From positions 1 to 64,000 of the forward strand of contig JAKADN010000005.1 of NCBI GenBank assembly GCA_021820445.1: 64,000 nucleotides of DNA. The letters run 5' to 3'. This document shows, piece by piece, positions 25,133-35,217 of the stretch; position 1 is the first letter of the stretch, and every line of letters starts with the position of its first letter. A model generated the notes under the pieces. The model searched no databases and was not told the DNA's origin. It saw only the letters and a program-made list of their open reading frames with translations. The translations under genes were made by a program, and so were the position numbers. This DNA is from Nitrospirota bacterium (GTDB lineage Bacteria; Nitrospirota; Leptospirillia; Leptospirillales; Leptospirillaceae).

Positions 25133-26356
25133 ATGTCGGAAGGCCGAGTTCTCAAAATGATGGAATTCAAGCGAATCAATCAGCTTCCTCCCTATGTCTT
25201 CAGCGCAGTCAACGATATGAAGCTCGCCGCCCGCCGCCGGGGTGAGGATATCATCGATCTCGGGATGGGCAACCCGGATCTCCCGACTCCTCCACCCATC
25301 GTGGACAAGCTCGTGGAGGCGGTGCGGAATCCCCGGAACCACCGGTATTCGACATCGAAGGGAATCCCGAGGCTCAGGGAGGCGATTGCCGCCTGGTATG
25401 CCCGTCACCACCAGGTGGCCCTCGATCCTGACACGGAAACGGTCGTCACGATCGGATCGAAGGAGGGCATTGCCCATCTGGCCCTGGCCACCATCGATCC
25501 GGGGGACCGCGTTCTGGTTCCCAACCCCACCTATCCGATCCACGCCTTCAGCTTCGTCCTGGCCGGGGCGACGGTCTGCCACTATCCCATGGTTCCCGGA
25601 CGGGATGTCTGGGCGGACCTTCTGGAGGCCCTTGACCGGGCAGGGGGCCCTGTCAAGGCGGTCCTTCTCTGCTATCCGCACAATCCCACCACCCTCACCG
25701 TCCCCGAAGGGTTCTTCGAGAAGGTGGTGGCCCTGGCCCACGAGCGCAACTTTTTTGTGATTCACGATCTGGCCTATGCCGACATCACCTTCGGAGGCTA
25801 CAAGGCGCCCTCCTTCCTGTCGACGCCGGGGGCCAAGGACGTTGGAATCGAATTCTACACGCTGTCAAAGTCCTACAACATGCCGGGATGGCGCGTCGGC
25901 TTCTGCGTGGGGAATCGGACGGTGGTCAACGCCCTGACGCGCCTCAAGAGCTACCTCGACTACGGGACCTTCCAGCCGATCCAGATCGCCAGCATCATCG
26001 CCTTGAACCAGATGGACGACTTTCCGAAGCAGATCGCCGAAGTCTACGAGCGGCGCTGTCATGTCCTGGTCGACGGGCTGGTGCGGGCCGGGTGGGATGT
26101 GTCGATGCCCAATGGCTCCATGTTCCTCTGGGCCAAGATTCCGCCCCAGTGGGAGTCGATGGGGTCCCTCGAGTTCTCGAAGCTCCTCATGGCCGAGGCC
26201 CAGGTCGGGGTTTCCCCCGGAGTGGGGTTCGGGAGCCTCGGTGACGATCATGTCCGGTTTGCCCTTGTGGAGAACGAGAGCCGCATCCGGCAGGCCACGG
26301 TCAACATCCGGAGGTTCTTCGCGAGAAGCCGTCCGGGACTGGCGGAGGTCCGATGA
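25133..26356 (+). CDS. alaC: Alanine-type aminotransferase (AlaC family, PLP-dependent)
   Basis: Transfers amino groups between glutamate and pyruvate or related 2-oxo acids. The fold-type I aminotransferase has FKRINQLPPYVFSAVNDMK, GMGNPDLPTPP, VTIGSKEGIAHL, VPNPTYPIHAF, PHNPT and the PLP-lysine motif YTLSKSYNMPGWRVGF (Lys near residue 235). All match the AlaC subgroup closely in my memory. It has 407 residues from ATG 25133. In-frame ATGs at 25157 and 25160 would also give the family N-terminus, and none has an ideal ribosome binding site. It heads the amino-acid operon. Confidence 0.9.
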   Translation: MSEGRVLKMMEFKRINQLPPYVFSAVNDMKLAARRRGEDIIDLGMGNPDLPTPPPIVDKLVEAVRNPRNHRYSTSKGIPRLREAIAAWYARHHQVALDPDTETVVTIGSKEGIAHLALATIDPGDRVLVPNPTYPIHAFSFVLAGATVCHYPMVPGRDVWADLLEALDRAGGPVKAVLLCYPHNPTTLTVPEGFFEKVVALAHERNFFVIHDLAYADITFGGYKAPSFLSTPGAKDVGIEFYTLSKSYNMPGWRVGFCVGNRTVVNALTRLKSYLDYGTFQPIQIASIIALNQMDDFPKQIAEVYERRCHVLVDGLVRAGWDVSMPNGSMFLWAKIPPQWESMGSLEFSKLLMAEAQVGVSPGVGFGSLGDDHVRFALVENESRIRQATVNIRRFFARSRPGLAEVR

Positions 26357-27039
26357 TGAAATCCATTCAAAATGCGACAATACACGCCGGCAAGGCCGGA
26401 ACCCTCCTGATGGGGGTCGCGGTGGCCCTGGTTCTTCTTTCGCCGGGGCGGGCCCGGGCCTGGAGCTGGAACCTGGGGGCCTCCCAGGAGACGATCCTGG
26501 CCATTTTCAAAAAAGGGGATCCGACCCTCGTTCCGCGAAAGGGAAGCTCGACCGAGCTTCCGTGCGGGATCTATACCGACTTTGACGCCCATCCGACCGA
26601 CCGGTTCCTCTTTTACTCCCCCACGACCCTTCCGAGCGGGCGCATGACGCCGGAGTTCCAGTTCGAGTTCCGGGACAACGCCCTTCAGGCGGTTCTCGTG
26701 ACCGCTCCCTTCCGGGGGGTGGGAGCCGAGCCGACCTGGCGCCTCCGGGACCTCCTTCCCGCGTCCCTCAGGGAAGTCCCCCCCCGCGTCATCCATGCCC
26801 CTCTTCTGTCCCAGGCCAAGGGGATCAATCTTCCCAAGGACGCCGTTCTCATCTGGGACTACAAGGGGGCCGACGGAAAGAGGCGCGAGCTCCAGGTGCT
26901 GGTCTACAATGCCGACCTGTCTCCGGACTATCTTCCGGATGCCCCGGTCGCGGCCTACCTGAGAGCCTACCAGGAGGTCCTTCTGGACGAAGGGAAGACC
27001 ATCCCTCTTCCGATGTCCAATCCGTTCATGAAAGAATAG
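26353..27039 (+). CDS. Secreted protein of unknown function
   Basis: A 228-residue product with a signal peptide (hydrophobic stretch ~18-35, cleavage after RARA). The mature part opens with WSWNLGASQETI and is a single unrecognised domain with one Cys (STELPCGIYTDF) and several strand-like segments (FQFEFRDNALQAVLVT; DAVLIWDYKGADGKRRELQVLVY). The start overlaps the alaC stop (ATGA), so it is translated with a cytosolic amino-acid enzyme although its product is exported. No function can be assigned. Confidence 0.75.
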   Translation: MMKSIQNATIHAGKAGTLLMGVAVALVLLSPGRARAWSWNLGASQETILAIFKKGDPTLVPRKGSSTELPCGIYTDFDAHPTDRFLFYSPTTLPSGRMTPEFQFEFRDNALQAVLVTAPFRGVGAEPTWRLRDLLPASLREVPPRVIHAPLLSQAKGINLPKDAVLIWDYKGADGKRRELQVLVYNADLSPDYLPDAPVAAYLRAYQEVLLDEGKTIPLPMSNPFMKE

Positions 27040-27064
27040 CCACCCCCTCACCAAGGATGCGTGT

Positions 27065-28414
27065 TTGCTGAACCAGAATGACAAAAATCTCCCCGTCCGG
27101 ATTGGCATCATCGGCCTCGGGACGGTAGGTCAGGGATTTCTGCGTCTTCTTCTTAAAAATCAGGGGCTCATCCATGAACGGCTGGGATTTTCCCTGGCGC
27201 TGGGCGGGGTCTGCGAAAAGAACCCGGAGACGGTCAAGGGGCTGAACCTTCCGCCGGACTGCGTGGTCTACCACGAATGGGAGGTGATGGTCCGGGATCC
27301 CCGTATTTCGATCGTGGTCGAGCTCATCGGCGGCCTTGAGCCGGCCCGTTCCATCCTTCTCGAGGCGATGAAGGCGGGGAAATCCGTCGTGACGGCGAAC
27401 AAGGCGCTTCTGGCCCGGCACGGGGAGGAGATCTTCGGCGCCGCGGCCTCCCACGCGGTCGATCTGGGATTCGAAGCCTCGGTGGGCGGCGGGATCCCCA
27501 TTTTGCGCACCTTGCGGGAGAGCCTTTCCGGGGACAGGATCCTTCGCATGGCGGGCATCATCAATGGGACGGCCAACTACATCCTGACCCGCATGAGCCG
27601 CGAGGGACTCGAGTTCGAGACGGTTCTGGCCGAGGCCCAGCGCCAGGGATATGCCGAATCCGATCCCACCTACGACATCGACGGAATCGACTCCGCCCAC
27701 AAGATCGCCATCCTCGCCACCATGGCCTTCGGGTCGCCGGTGAACCTGGGCGAAATCCCCGTCGAGGGGATACGGCACATCAAGCCGATCGACCTCGAAT
27801 TCGGCAAGGAATTCGGATATGTCCTGAAGCTCCTGGGCATTGCGGCCGATCACGGGGACTCCCTCGACATTCGGGTCCACCCCTCGTTTCTTCCGGAAAA
27901 CAGCCTCCTCTCGGAAGTGGACGGCGTCTTCAATGCCATCGAACTGTCGGGGCAGGCCCTGGGCCCCCTCCTTCTGTATGGGCGCGGGGCCGGGGGCGAT
28001 CCGACGGCCACGGCCGTGATGGGGGACGTCATGGAGTGCGCCCGGGGCCTCTTCCACAACGCCCGGGCCCAGGTTCCTGCCCTCGGGTTTCCTTTTTCGG
28101 GCCGGATCAGGAAGCCGCTCCGTCCGCTTTTCGCCATCTTCTCCGAGTATTATCTGCGGTTCATGGCGCAGGACCAGCCCGGAACGCTGTCGTACCTGGC
28201 GGGCGTCCTGGGTGAGCGCGGGATCAGCATCGAGTCGGTCATCCAGAAAGGGCGGGAGAAAGGCGGGTCGGTTCCGGTGGTCGTGACGACCCATCGCGCC
28301 ACCGAATCCCAGATCCGGGACTCGCTCGCCATTATTGACGCATCGCCCCACGTCACGGAAAAAACGGTCGTGATTCGCATCGAGGATGTTTCCATGGAGG
28401 GTTCCCTGTCGTGA
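27065..28414 (+). CDS. hom: Homoserine dehydrogenase
   Basis: Reduces aspartate semialdehyde to homoserine. The 449-residue protein has an N-terminal NAD(P) domain (GIIGLGTVGQGFL), the VVTANKALLA strand, the catalytic region FEASVGGGIPIL and GIINGTANYIL, and the substrate motif AQRQGYAESDPTYDIDGIDSAHK. A C-terminal ACT domain begins at YYLRFMAQDQPGTLS, giving likely threonine feedback control. The start is TTG at 27065 with an AAGGATG site; no ATG or GTG fits better. The stop overlaps thrC. Confidence 0.95.
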   Translation: MLNQNDKNLPVRIGIIGLGTVGQGFLRLLLKNQGLIHERLGFSLALGGVCEKNPETVKGLNLPPDCVVYHEWEVMVRDPRISIVVELIGGLEPARSILLEAMKAGKSVVTANKALLARHGEEIFGAAASHAVDLGFEASVGGGIPILRTLRESLSGDRILRMAGIINGTANYILTRMSREGLEFETVLAEAQRQGYAESDPTYDIDGIDSAHKIAILATMAFGSPVNLGEIPVEGIRHIKPIDLEFGKEFGYVLKLLGIAADHGDSLDIRVHPSFLPENSLLSEVDGVFNAIELSGQALGPLLLYGRGAGGDPTATAVMGDVMECARGLFHNARAQVPALGFPFSGRIRKPLRPLFAIFSEYYLRFMAQDQPGTLSYLAGVLGERGISIESVIQKGREKGGSVPVVVTTHRATESQIRDSLAIIDASPHVTEKTVVIRIEDVSMEGSLS

Positions 28415-29478
28415 TGAAGACCACCTGGCGCGGAATCATCGCCGAGTATGCCCCTTTCTTCGGCTCTCCCGATCCGGAGGAGGCCGTCACCCTCCAAGAG
28501 GGGGGAACACCCCTGATCCCGCTCGAGACCCTCGTCCGCGAGATTCCCGTTCCGGTCCGCCTGTGGGCGAAGTTCGAAGGCGCGAACCCCACGGGAAGCT
28601 TCAAGGACCGCGGGATGACCCTGGCCGTCTCCCGGGCGGTAAAGAAGGGGGCGCGCGCCCTCATCTGCGCCTCGACGGGGAACACGTCGGCCTCGGCCGC
28701 AGCCTATGGCGCCCGGGCGGGGCTCCGGGTCTTCGTGGTCATCCCAGACGGAAAGATTTCCCGGGGAAAGCTGGCCCAGGCCATCGTCCACCATGCGACG
28801 GTCATCCAGGTGGAAGGGCTTTTCGACCACGCGCTCAGGATTGTCCGGGAGGTGGCCGAAACCCATCCGGTGGCGCTCGTCAACTCCGTCAATCCGGACC
28901 GCCTGGAAGGGCAGCGCTCGGTGGCCTTCGAGATCGTGGACCAGCTGGGATCCGCTCCCGACTATCATTTCCTTCCCGTGGGCAACGCGGGGAACATTAC
29001 GGCCAGCTGGGCGGGATACAAGGCCTACCGTCAGGCCGGGCGCCTCTCGGAGCTCCCGAAAATGACCGGCGTTCAGGCCGAGGGGGCGGCCCCGATCGTT
29101 CTCGGCCACGTGGTCGAAAAGCCGGAGACTCTCGCGTCGGCGATCCGCATCGGAAATCCCGCCTCATGGCAGGGAGCCCTGAACGCCGCGGCCGAATCGG
29201 GCGGGTCGATCCTGTCGGTCTCGGACAGCGAGATTCTCGAGGCCTACCATCTGCTGGCCTCGAAGGAGGGGGTCTTCTGCGAGCCGGCCTCGGCCGCCTC
29301 CCTGGCCGGAGTGCTGAAGCGGGCCCGTGCGGGGGCCTTTTCCGGAGGGGAGCGGATCGTCTGCACCCTGACGGGCCATGGTCTCAAGGATCCCGATACC
29401 GTCTTCCGTTCCTCCCCGCCCGAGATCCGGGTCCCCGCCAGAAAGGAAGAGGTTCTGGCCGTTCTGGGCTTTTCGTGA
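28411..29478 (+). CDS. thrC: Threonine synthase
   Basis: PLP enzyme turning O-phosphohomoserine into threonine. The 355-residue length fits the short class. Motifs: EGGTPLIPL, the PLP-lysine motif NPTGSFKDRGM (about residue 64), CASTGNTSASAAAYGARAG, and the phosphate-binding PVGNAGN. The start is GTG 28411 overlapping the hom stop; the next codon is ATG (28414) and could serve instead. Its substrate must come from a homoserine kinase, which the next gene may encode. Confidence 0.95.
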   Translation: MMKTTWRGIIAEYAPFFGSPDPEEAVTLQEGGTPLIPLETLVREIPVPVRLWAKFEGANPTGSFKDRGMTLAVSRAVKKGARALICASTGNTSASAAAYGARAGLRVFVVIPDGKISRGKLAQAIVHHATVIQVEGLFDHALRIVREVAETHPVALVNSVNPDRLEGQRSVAFEIVDQLGSAPDYHFLPVGNAGNITASWAGYKAYRQAGRLSELPKMTGVQAEGAAPIVLGHVVEKPETLASAIRIGNPASWQGALNAAAESGGSILSVSDSEILEAYHLLASKEGVFCEPASAASLAGVLKRARAGAFSGGERIVCTLTGHGLKDPDTVFRSSPPEIRVPARKEEVLAVLGFS

Positions 29479-30701
29479 GCGAAGGGGGGGAATCCGGCTG
29501 CGACCTTCTGGTGATCCTGGACGGTCTGGCCGAGCCCTCCGGGCCTCGGACGACCCTTTCCGTGGCCAGAACCCCCGCCCTTGACGCCTTGGCCGGGCCC
29601 GCCCGGCTTTGCAGGATCGATCCACAGGATGGGGCCCGGGTCCAGGATATTTCGTCGGAGAGGGGAATTGCCCGGCTTCTTGGCCTGTCCCCTCGGGAGT
29701 CGGGAGCGCTTTCGCGGGGGGGGCTCCTCTCCCTCCTGACGGGGGACCCTTCTCCCTCGGAAGGATTTTTCCTCGCCACGCCTGTTTCCTTCGGGAAGGA
29801 TGGGCGCCTCCTCCGCTATGTCAATCCGAGAGAGGCGGAAGACGCCTTCTGGACCGCTCTTCTTAAGCGCGTGAACGGAGACGAGCCCTGGCGCTTTCTG
29901 CCGGTTCCGGGAGTGGGCGGGCGGATCGACCGGATGCTTCTCTCCCTTCCCCGGTGGAGCGGAGGGGACGCCGGGCATCCCCCGAGACGGGGGGCCTCCC
30001 GGGAGGAATCCGCGTCTGTTCCGGGATTTTCGGAGTGGCTCTCCGGTATCCTTCCTCCTTCCTTCAGCGATTCCTCCGACCCGGAAAGACGGGTCGACGG
30101 TCTCTGGCTGTGGGGAGGGGGGCGGGCTCCCGTAAGAGAGGTTCCCTCCGAGCGGTCCGACCGCCTTGCCGTCTGCGCGACCTCTCTTGTCCGGGCCATC
30201 GGGCGCATGGCGGGGTTTCGCTCCGCACCCCTTTCCCGGGCGACGGGGGACACCGACACCGATCTTTCGGAGAAGATGGAGCGGGTGGAAGAGGGGCTCC
30301 GGCACGCCTGCTCCCGCATTCTTCTCCACTTCGAAGGGTTCGACATGGCCAGCCATCGCCGGGATCCGGAGGAGAAGCGGCGGTTCCTCGAGCGGGTGGA
30401 TCGGGAGGTTTTCGCGAGGATTATCGGATGGTTCGGGGAGGGACGCTTGACATCTCTCTCCATCACGTCCGATCATCAGAGCTCCCCCCTCACGGGAAAC
30501 CACGAAGCCGGACCCGTTCCGGCTCTCTTTCTTTCCCGGAAGGCTTTCGGTGGAAGAAGTCCGGGCGGACTCCGCATGACGGAGTGGGGTGTTCGGGATC
30601 TTCCGCTGGTCCCCATGGAACAATGGACGAAATGGTCGGACCGGCCCTCCGGAGAGGATGAGGCCGGTTATCCCGGAAAGGATCTATGTCTCGCATTGTG
30701 A
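29475..30701 (+). CDS. Phosphoglycerate-mutase-like protein, proposed homoserine kinase
   Basis: A 408-residue alkaline-phosphatase-superfamily protein of the ApgM type. It has [12 protein letters not shown] with TPALDALAG at the N-terminus (metal-binding Asp), [20 protein letters not shown] (conserved His) and [22 protein letters not shown] near the C-terminus (metal DH and His). A subset of this family encoded beside hom and thrC in genomes lacking thrB is catalogued as a proposed homoserine kinase. Here it sits exactly between thrC and lysC. The start is GTG 29475 overlapping the thrC stop, with a weak ribosome binding site. The alternative is a true phosphoglycerate mutase. Confidence 0.8.
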   Translation: MSEGGESGCDLLVILDGLAEPSGPRTTLSVARTPALDALAGPARLCRIDPQDGARVQDISSERGIARLLGLSPRESGALSRGGLLSLLTGDPSPSEGFFLATPVSFGKDGRLLRYVNPREAEDAFWTALLKRVNGDEPWRFLPVPGVGGRIDRMLLSLPRWSGGDAGHPPRRGASREESASVPGFSEWLSGILPPSFSDSSDPERRVDGLWLWGGGRAPVREVPSERSDRLAVCATSLVRAIGRMAGFRSAPLSRATGDTDTDLSEKMERVEEGLRHACSRILLHFEGFDMASHRRDPEEKRRFLERVDREVFARIIGWFGEGRLTSLSITSDHQSSPLTGNHEAGPVPALFLSRKAFGGRSPGGLRMTEWGVRDLPLVPMEQWTKWSDRPSGEDEAGYPGKDLCLAL

Positions 30702-31927
30702 TGAAATTCGGAGGGACTTCCGTCTCCAATATCGAACGGATACGCCATGTCGCGGATCTCGTGGAGGAGGAGGCCCGGGCGGGAAACGAGGTCGTCGCGG
30801 TCGTGAGCGCCATGGCCGGGGATACCGACCGTCTCATCCGGCTTGCCCACGAGGTTTCCCCAGAGCCTCCGGAGCGGGAGATCGACATGCTCCTCTCCTC
30901 GGGCGAACGGATCACGAGCGCCCTCCTGGCGATGGCTCTTACGGCGAAGGGCCGGATGGCGCGCTCTTTTTCGGGCCGGCAGGTAGGGATCCACACCGAC
31001 AGCACCCATACCAAGGCCCGGATCGAACATATCGACTCGGGCCGGCTTCTCGGGGCCCTTTCGGCGGGGGTCGTGCCGGTCGTCGCCGGATTCCAGGGGA
31101 TTTCCCCCAGCGAGGATGTCACGACGCTGGGACGCGGAGGCTCGGATACGACCGCCGTGGCCCTTGCCGTGGCGCTTTCGGCAGACCGCTGCGACATCTA
31201 CACCGATGTGACGGGGGTTTTTACCGCCGATCCGAACATGGTTCCCCGGGCCCGGAAGCTCGACCGCATCTCCTATGAGGAGATGCTCGAAATGGCGGCC
31301 CTGGGGGCGAAGGTCCTGCATTCCCGTTCGGTCGAGTTCGCCATGCGCTACCGGATGCCGCTTCGGGTCCTTTCAACCTTTTCGAAGGATCCGGGAACAC
31401 TTGTGACGGAGGAAGACAAAAAAATGGAACAGATGGTGGTTTCGGGGGTCACCCTCGACAGGAACCAGGCCCAGATCGTCGTCTGCGACGTCCCCGACAG
31501 GCCGGGGCTTGCCGCGACCCTTTTCCGGGAGCTTTCGGACAACGCGGTGATCGTGGACATGATCGTCCAGAATGTGGGACAGGACCACCTCACCGACATC
31601 TCCTTCACCATTCCGCGATCCGAGGCCCGAAAGACCATCCGGATCGCCCAGGACGTCGCCCGGAGGATCGGGGCCGGGGAGGTCCGGAGCCGGGAGGACA
31701 TCAGCAAGATCTCCATCGTCGGAGTGGGGATGCGATCCCACTCGGGGGTTGCGGCCCGCATGTTCGAGACCCTGGCGGCCGAAGGGATCAACATCCTGAT
31801 GATCTCCACCTCGGAAATCAAGATCTCCTGCCTGATCGACGAAAAATACGGGGAACTGGCCGCGCGCGTCGTCCACCAGTCCTTCGGCCTCGACAGGGCA
31901 GAGTCCGGAGACCCCGTCCGTGGGTAG
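30686..31927 (+). CDS. lysC: Aspartate kinase
   Basis: First step of the aspartate pathway (lysine, threonine, methionine). The 413-residue product shows [10 protein letters not shown] at the N-terminus, [25 protein letters not shown] and [12 protein letters not shown] in the kinase domain. Two ACT domains follow ([42 protein letters not shown]), implying feedback by lysine and/or threonine. It overlaps the preceding gene by 16 bases. Confidence 0.96.
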   Translation: MSRIVMKFGGTSVSNIERIRHVADLVEEEARAGNEVVAVVSAMAGDTDRLIRLAHEVSPEPPEREIDMLLSSGERITSALLAMALTAKGRMARSFSGRQVGIHTDSTHTKARIEHIDSGRLLGALSAGVVPVVAGFQGISPSEDVTTLGRGGSDTTAVALAVALSADRCDIYTDVTGVFTADPNMVPRARKLDRISYEEMLEMAALGAKVLHSRSVEFAMRYRMPLRVLSTFSKDPGTLVTEEDKKMEQMVVSGVTLDRNQAQIVVCDVPDRPGLAATLFRELSDNAVIVDMIVQNVGQDHLTDISFTIPRSEARKTIRIAQDVARRIGAGEVRSREDISKISIVGVGMRSHSGVAARMFETLAAEGINILMISTSEIKISCLIDEKYGELAARVVHQSFGLDRAESGDPVRG

Positions 31928-33515
31928 CGACGCGGGCCAGGTCTCGCTCTACGACACGACCCTTCGCGACGGATCCCAGATGGAGGACATCTCCTTCACC
32001 CTTGAGGACAAGCTCCGGATCGTCTCTCTCCTCGATGGCCTGGGAGTCGGTTATATCGAGGGCGGATGGCCTGGCGCCAATCCGAAGGACCAGGAGTTTT
32101 TTGCCCGCGTTCGGGAGATCCCTCTCGTGAATGCCCGGATCGCTGCCTTCGGGAGTACCCGCAAGGCCTCCAACCGGGTCTCCGACGACCCGGTCGTCCG
32201 GGATCTTCTCGCGGCCGGGACGCCTGTCGTGACGATCTTCGGAAAGTCCTGGAGCCTTCATGTCCGGGAGATTCTCGGACTCTCCGAAGACCAGAACCTT
32301 TCCATGATCGCGGAGACGGTGGACTACCTCAAGCAGCACGGAAAGGAGATCGTCTACGACGCCGAACACTTTTTCGACGGTTACGGGGAGGATGCGGAGT
32401 TCGCCCTCAGAACGGTGGAGGCGGCGAAAAAGGCGGGAGCAGACTGGGTCGTGCTTTGCGACACCAACGGCGGGAGCCTTCCCTGGCAGGTCGAGCAGGC
32501 GACGCGCCATGCGGCGGCCGTTCTGGGAGGCCGTCTCGGCATCCACGCCCACAACGACGCGGAGCTCGCCGTCGCCAACTCGCTGGCGGCCGTTTCGGCG
32601 GGGGCCCGCCAGATTCATGGAACCATCGGCGGGATCGGGGAGCGCTGCGGGAACGCCAATCTGGTCTCCCTCATCCCGACCCTCGTCCTCAAGATGGGCT
32701 TTCCGGTGGTTGGAAAAGAGGCGCTGGCCCGGCTCCGGGACACCGCCGCCTTTGTCTTCGAGCTGGCCAACCGGCCCCTTCCGAAAAACATGCCCTACGT
32801 GGGGGACTCGGCCTTTGCCCACAAGGCCGGGGTCCATGTCCACGCCGTCCGGAAGGTCTCGAAGGCCTATGAGCACATCGTCCCCGAGTCCGTGGGCAAC
32901 CGCCAGCGGATCCTTCTCTCCGAGCAGTCCGGACGTTCGAACCTCGTGGAGAAGGCCCGTCAGTACGGGCTGACGATTGAGGAGGGAGATCGTCACCTCT
33001 CGGCCCTTCTCTCCCGTCTCAAGGAGATGGAGTTCGCCGGATACCAGTTCGAGGGGGCGGAGGCCTCCTTCGAGCTGCTCATGCGCCAGTCCATGGCCTC
33101 CTTCACCCCTTACTTCTCCCTCGACTTCTTCCGGATCGGGATGGGGAAGGGGACGGACCCGGCTTCCGGCTACGCCGAGGCGACCGTCCGGATCCGGGTC
33201 GGCTCCTCCTTCGAGCACACCGCCGCCCTCGGAAACGGTCCGGTCAACGCGCTCGACAACGCTCTCCGCAAGGCTCTCGGGACCTTCTACCCCGAGGTCC
33301 GCCACATCGTCCTTCTCGACTACAAGGTCCGGGTTCTTTCCGGGAGTGCGGGAACGGCCTCCCGGGTGCGTGTCCTGATCGAGTCTTCCGATGGGCACCG
33401 GAAATGGGGAACGGTCGGCGTCTCGGAGAACGTCATCGAAGCCAGTCTTCTGGCGCTGAAGGACAGCATCGAATACTATCTTCTGACATCGGAGGCCCGC
33501 CGGCTTGAAGCCTGA
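31920..33515 (+). CDS. cimA: (R)-citramalate synthase
   Basis: Condenses pyruvate with acetyl-CoA to citramalate, opening the threonine-independent route to 2-oxobutanoate and isoleucine. The 531-residue product begins with [21 protein letters not shown], shows [24 protein letters not shown], the metal-binding [14 protein letters not shown] and [11 protein letters not shown], and has a C-terminal LeuA-type regulatory domain. Length and the GGWPG motif mark the CimA group rather than LeuA. The start is GTG 31920 overlapping lysC. With ilvD at 50720 it supports isoleucine synthesis from pyruvate. Confidence 0.93.
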   Translation: MGSDAGQVSLYDTTLRDGSQMEDISFTLEDKLRIVSLLDGLGVGYIEGGWPGANPKDQEFFARVREIPLVNARIAAFGSTRKASNRVSDDPVVRDLLAAGTPVVTIFGKSWSLHVREILGLSEDQNLSMIAETVDYLKQHGKEIVYDAEHFFDGYGEDAEFALRTVEAAKKAGADWVVLCDTNGGSLPWQVEQATRHAAAVLGGRLGIHAHNDAELAVANSLAAVSAGARQIHGTIGGIGERCGNANLVSLIPTLVLKMGFPVVGKEALARLRDTAAFVFELANRPLPKNMPYVGDSAFAHKAGVHVHAVRKVSKAYEHIVPESVGNRQRILLSEQSGRSNLVEKARQYGLTIEEGDRHLSALLSRLKEMEFAGYQFEGAEASFELLMRQSMASFTPYFSLDFFRIGMGKGTDPASGYAEATVRIRVGSSFEHTAALGNGPVNALDNALRKALGTFYPEVRHIVLLDYKVRVLSGSAGTASRVRVLIESSDGHRKWGTVGVSENVIEASLLALKDSIEYYLLTSEARRLEA

Positions 33516-34323
33516 GATCCACCCCTCAGCGGTCGTCGACGCCTCCGTCGAACTGGAAGAGGGCGTGCGGGTCGGCCCTTTTTGCGTCCTCCGGGGACCC
33601 TCCCGGATCGGGGCCGGGACTCTCCTCATGGAGCGTGTCTCGATCGGGCCCTATGTGACGATGGGCGCGCGGAACCGGATCCACATGGGGGCCATCATCG
33701 GCCATGAACCCCAGGACCATTCGTTTTCCGGCGGGGTGTCGGAGACGGTCATCGGGGACGAGAACGAGATCCGTGAATATGTGACCATCCACCGCGGGAC
33801 GAAGGAGCATTCCCGGACATGGATCGGGAGCGGGACTCTTCTCATGGCCGGAAGCCACGTGGCGCATAATTGCCAGGTCGGAGACCGGGCGATCCTTGCC
33901 AACGGGGTCCTTTTGGCCGGTCATGTGTCGGTGGGGGCCGGGGCGTTTCTGTCCGGAGGGGTCCTGGTCCATCAATTCATCCGGATCGGGCGTCTGGCCC
34001 TTCTGCGGGGGGGATCCCGCACGAGCCGCGACGTTCCCCCCTTTGCCATCATGGACGGAACCCACACCCTTCGGACGATCAACCGGGTGGGGCTGAGGCG
34101 GGCGGGATTCTCCAAGGAGGAGATTGCGAAAATCGCGTCCTTTTACCGGAGATTCCTTCTCTCCGGAACGCTCGACCGGGCGGTCCTCGCCTCTTTTGAT
34201 CGTTCCTCACCCGAGATCGGGGAGATCATCGACTTTGTCCTGGAAAGCCGTCGGGGAATCTGTTTTCCCCCACGTCGTGAAACAGCCCGACAGGGGGACG
34301 GGATCGAGGAAGCGGAACTTTGA
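33505..34323 (+). CDS. lpxA: UDP-N-acetylglucosamine acyltransferase
   Basis: First step of lipid A synthesis. The 272-residue left-handed parallel beta-helix has many hexapeptide repeats (IHPSAVVDASVEL onward), the HEPQDHSF and IREYVTIHRGT segments, and the catalytic His in SHVAHNCQVGD. The C-terminal helical part starts at NRVGLRRAGFSKEEI. The start is TTG 33505, with GGAGG nine bases upstream and an overlap with the end of cimA. It ends the amino-acid operon. Confidence 0.92.
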   Translation: MKPEIHPSAVVDASVELEEGVRVGPFCVLRGPSRIGAGTLLMERVSIGPYVTMGARNRIHMGAIIGHEPQDHSFSGGVSETVIGDENEIREYVTIHRGTKEHSRTWIGSGTLLMAGSHVAHNCQVGDRAILANGVLLAGHVSVGAGAFLSGGVLVHQFIRIGRLALLRGGSRTSRDVPPFAIMDGTHTLRTINRVGLRRAGFSKEEIAKIASFYRRFLLSGTLDRAVLASFDRSSPEIGEIIDFVLESRRGICFPPRRETARQGDGIEEAEL

Positions 34324-34428
34324 CGGAGATCCCTCCCCGTGTAGACGGAAGGAAGGCCGATGACGGCCGAGACTTTTGGGAGTATTCCGTGTGGTTCCGG
34401 TCGGGTTGTATTCTGCCCCTAAAAACGG

Positions 34429-34457
34429 TTGACATATCCGGCACTTCTTCGTATCAT
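34429..34457 (+). promoter_or_regulatory. Strong sigma-70-type promoter of the IHF/HU gene
   Basis: A perfect TTGACA at 34429-34434, 17 bases, and TATCAT at 34452-34457. It lies 27 bases before the TTG start with an intervening AAGGAGG. Confidence 0.85.
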
Positions 34458-34483
34458 TATCATCCGAAATAAGGAGGTTTCCT

Positions 34484-34804
34484 TTGAATCGTACCGATAT
34501 CGTCGAGTATACGCGAAATCATGGGGGGGGCGCGGGCCTGCCCCGGAAGACTGTGCGCGAGGCCCTGGACTTTGTGATCGAAGAGATCACCCAGGCGGTC
34601 CTTTCGGGTGAATCCGTGAAGCTGACCGGATTCGGAACCTTCGAGGTCCGAAAGCGTGAAGACCGGCTCGGTCGTAACCCGAAGACGGGAGAGCCCCTTC
34701 TTATCAAGAGCCACCGCGTTGTCGTCTTCCGTCCCACGCGCCATTTTTGGGGAGAGGAAGAGGCTCCGAAGAAGACCTCCTCGTCCCGCAAAAAATCCGT
34801 TTGA
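34484..34804 (+). CDS. HU/IHF-family DNA-binding protein (IHF-alpha-like)
   Basis: A 106-residue nucleoid protein. The typical HU/IHF fold is visible: an N-terminal helix pair (NRTDIVEYTRNHG; VREALDFVIEEITQAVLSGE), the KLTGFGTFEVRKREDRLGRNPKTGEP arm with the conserved NPKTGE tip, and VVVFRPTRHF. A Lys/Ser-rich tail follows. The arm sequence is closer to IHF-alpha than to HU. The start is TTG 34484 with an AAGGAGG site, downstream of a strong promoter. It bends DNA in replication, recombination and transcription. Confidence 0.9.
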   Translation: MNRTDIVEYTRNHGGGAGLPRKTVREALDFVIEEITQAVLSGESVKLTGFGTFEVRKREDRLGRNPKTGEPLLIKSHRVVVFRPTRHFWGEEEAPKKTSSSRKKSV

Positions 34805-34855
34805 TCGCTTCTTTCGGCGAGTGCTTTTCTTCGAAAGCCTGACGGAGAGACGACG

Positions 34856-35185
34856 TTGGCCCTGCCCGGCCGCAAATACAAGATCGGCGAGGCGTCGGCC
34901 TTGCTGGGAATACCGGTAACAACCCTCCGGTCGTGGGAAAAAGCCTTTCCCATGCTGGCCCCTTCAAAAACGAAGGGGGGACATCGGGAGTATTCGGAAT
35001 CCGACCTGAGTTTCCTGACGCGGATCATCGAACTTCTGAGGAATGAAGGTCGCTCGGTTCCGAGCGCTCGCAATATTCTCGAAAAACGTCCTCCAGGCCT
35101 CGACCTCCCCACCGTCGAGACGTTGCTCCTGGAGGTCCGCAAGGGTCTGGCAATTCTTTCCGCCAATGACCGCGAGATCCCCTGA
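34856..35185 (+). CDS. MerR-family transcriptional regulator
   Basis: A 109-residue protein. The winged-helix DNA-binding domain occupies residues 7-75: KYKIGEASALLGIPVTTLRSWEKAF, then GGHREYSESDLSFLTRIIELLRNEG. The C-terminal part is short and without Cys ligands, so it is not a metal sensor of the classic type. The position behind an IHF-like gene is common for MerR-type proteins in many genomes. The start is TTG 34856; the preceding GAGAG is a modest ribosome binding site. The alternative of a slightly later start cannot be excluded. Confidence 0.88.
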   Translation: MALPGRKYKIGEASALLGIPVTTLRSWEKAFPMLAPSKTKGGHREYSESDLSFLTRIIELLRNEGRSVPSARNILEKRPPGLDLPTVETLLLEVRKGLAILSANDREIP

Positions 35186-35210
35186 CAAAAAGGGGCTCCG
35201 CATCTATTCT
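35182..35210 (+). promoter_or_regulatory. Predicted promoter of tRNA-Pro(GGG)
   Basis: CTGACA at 35182-35187 and TATTCT at 35205-35210 with a 17-base spacer, seven bases before the tRNA. It overlaps the end of the MerR gene. Confidence 0.6.
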
Positions 35211-35217
35211 ACCAATC

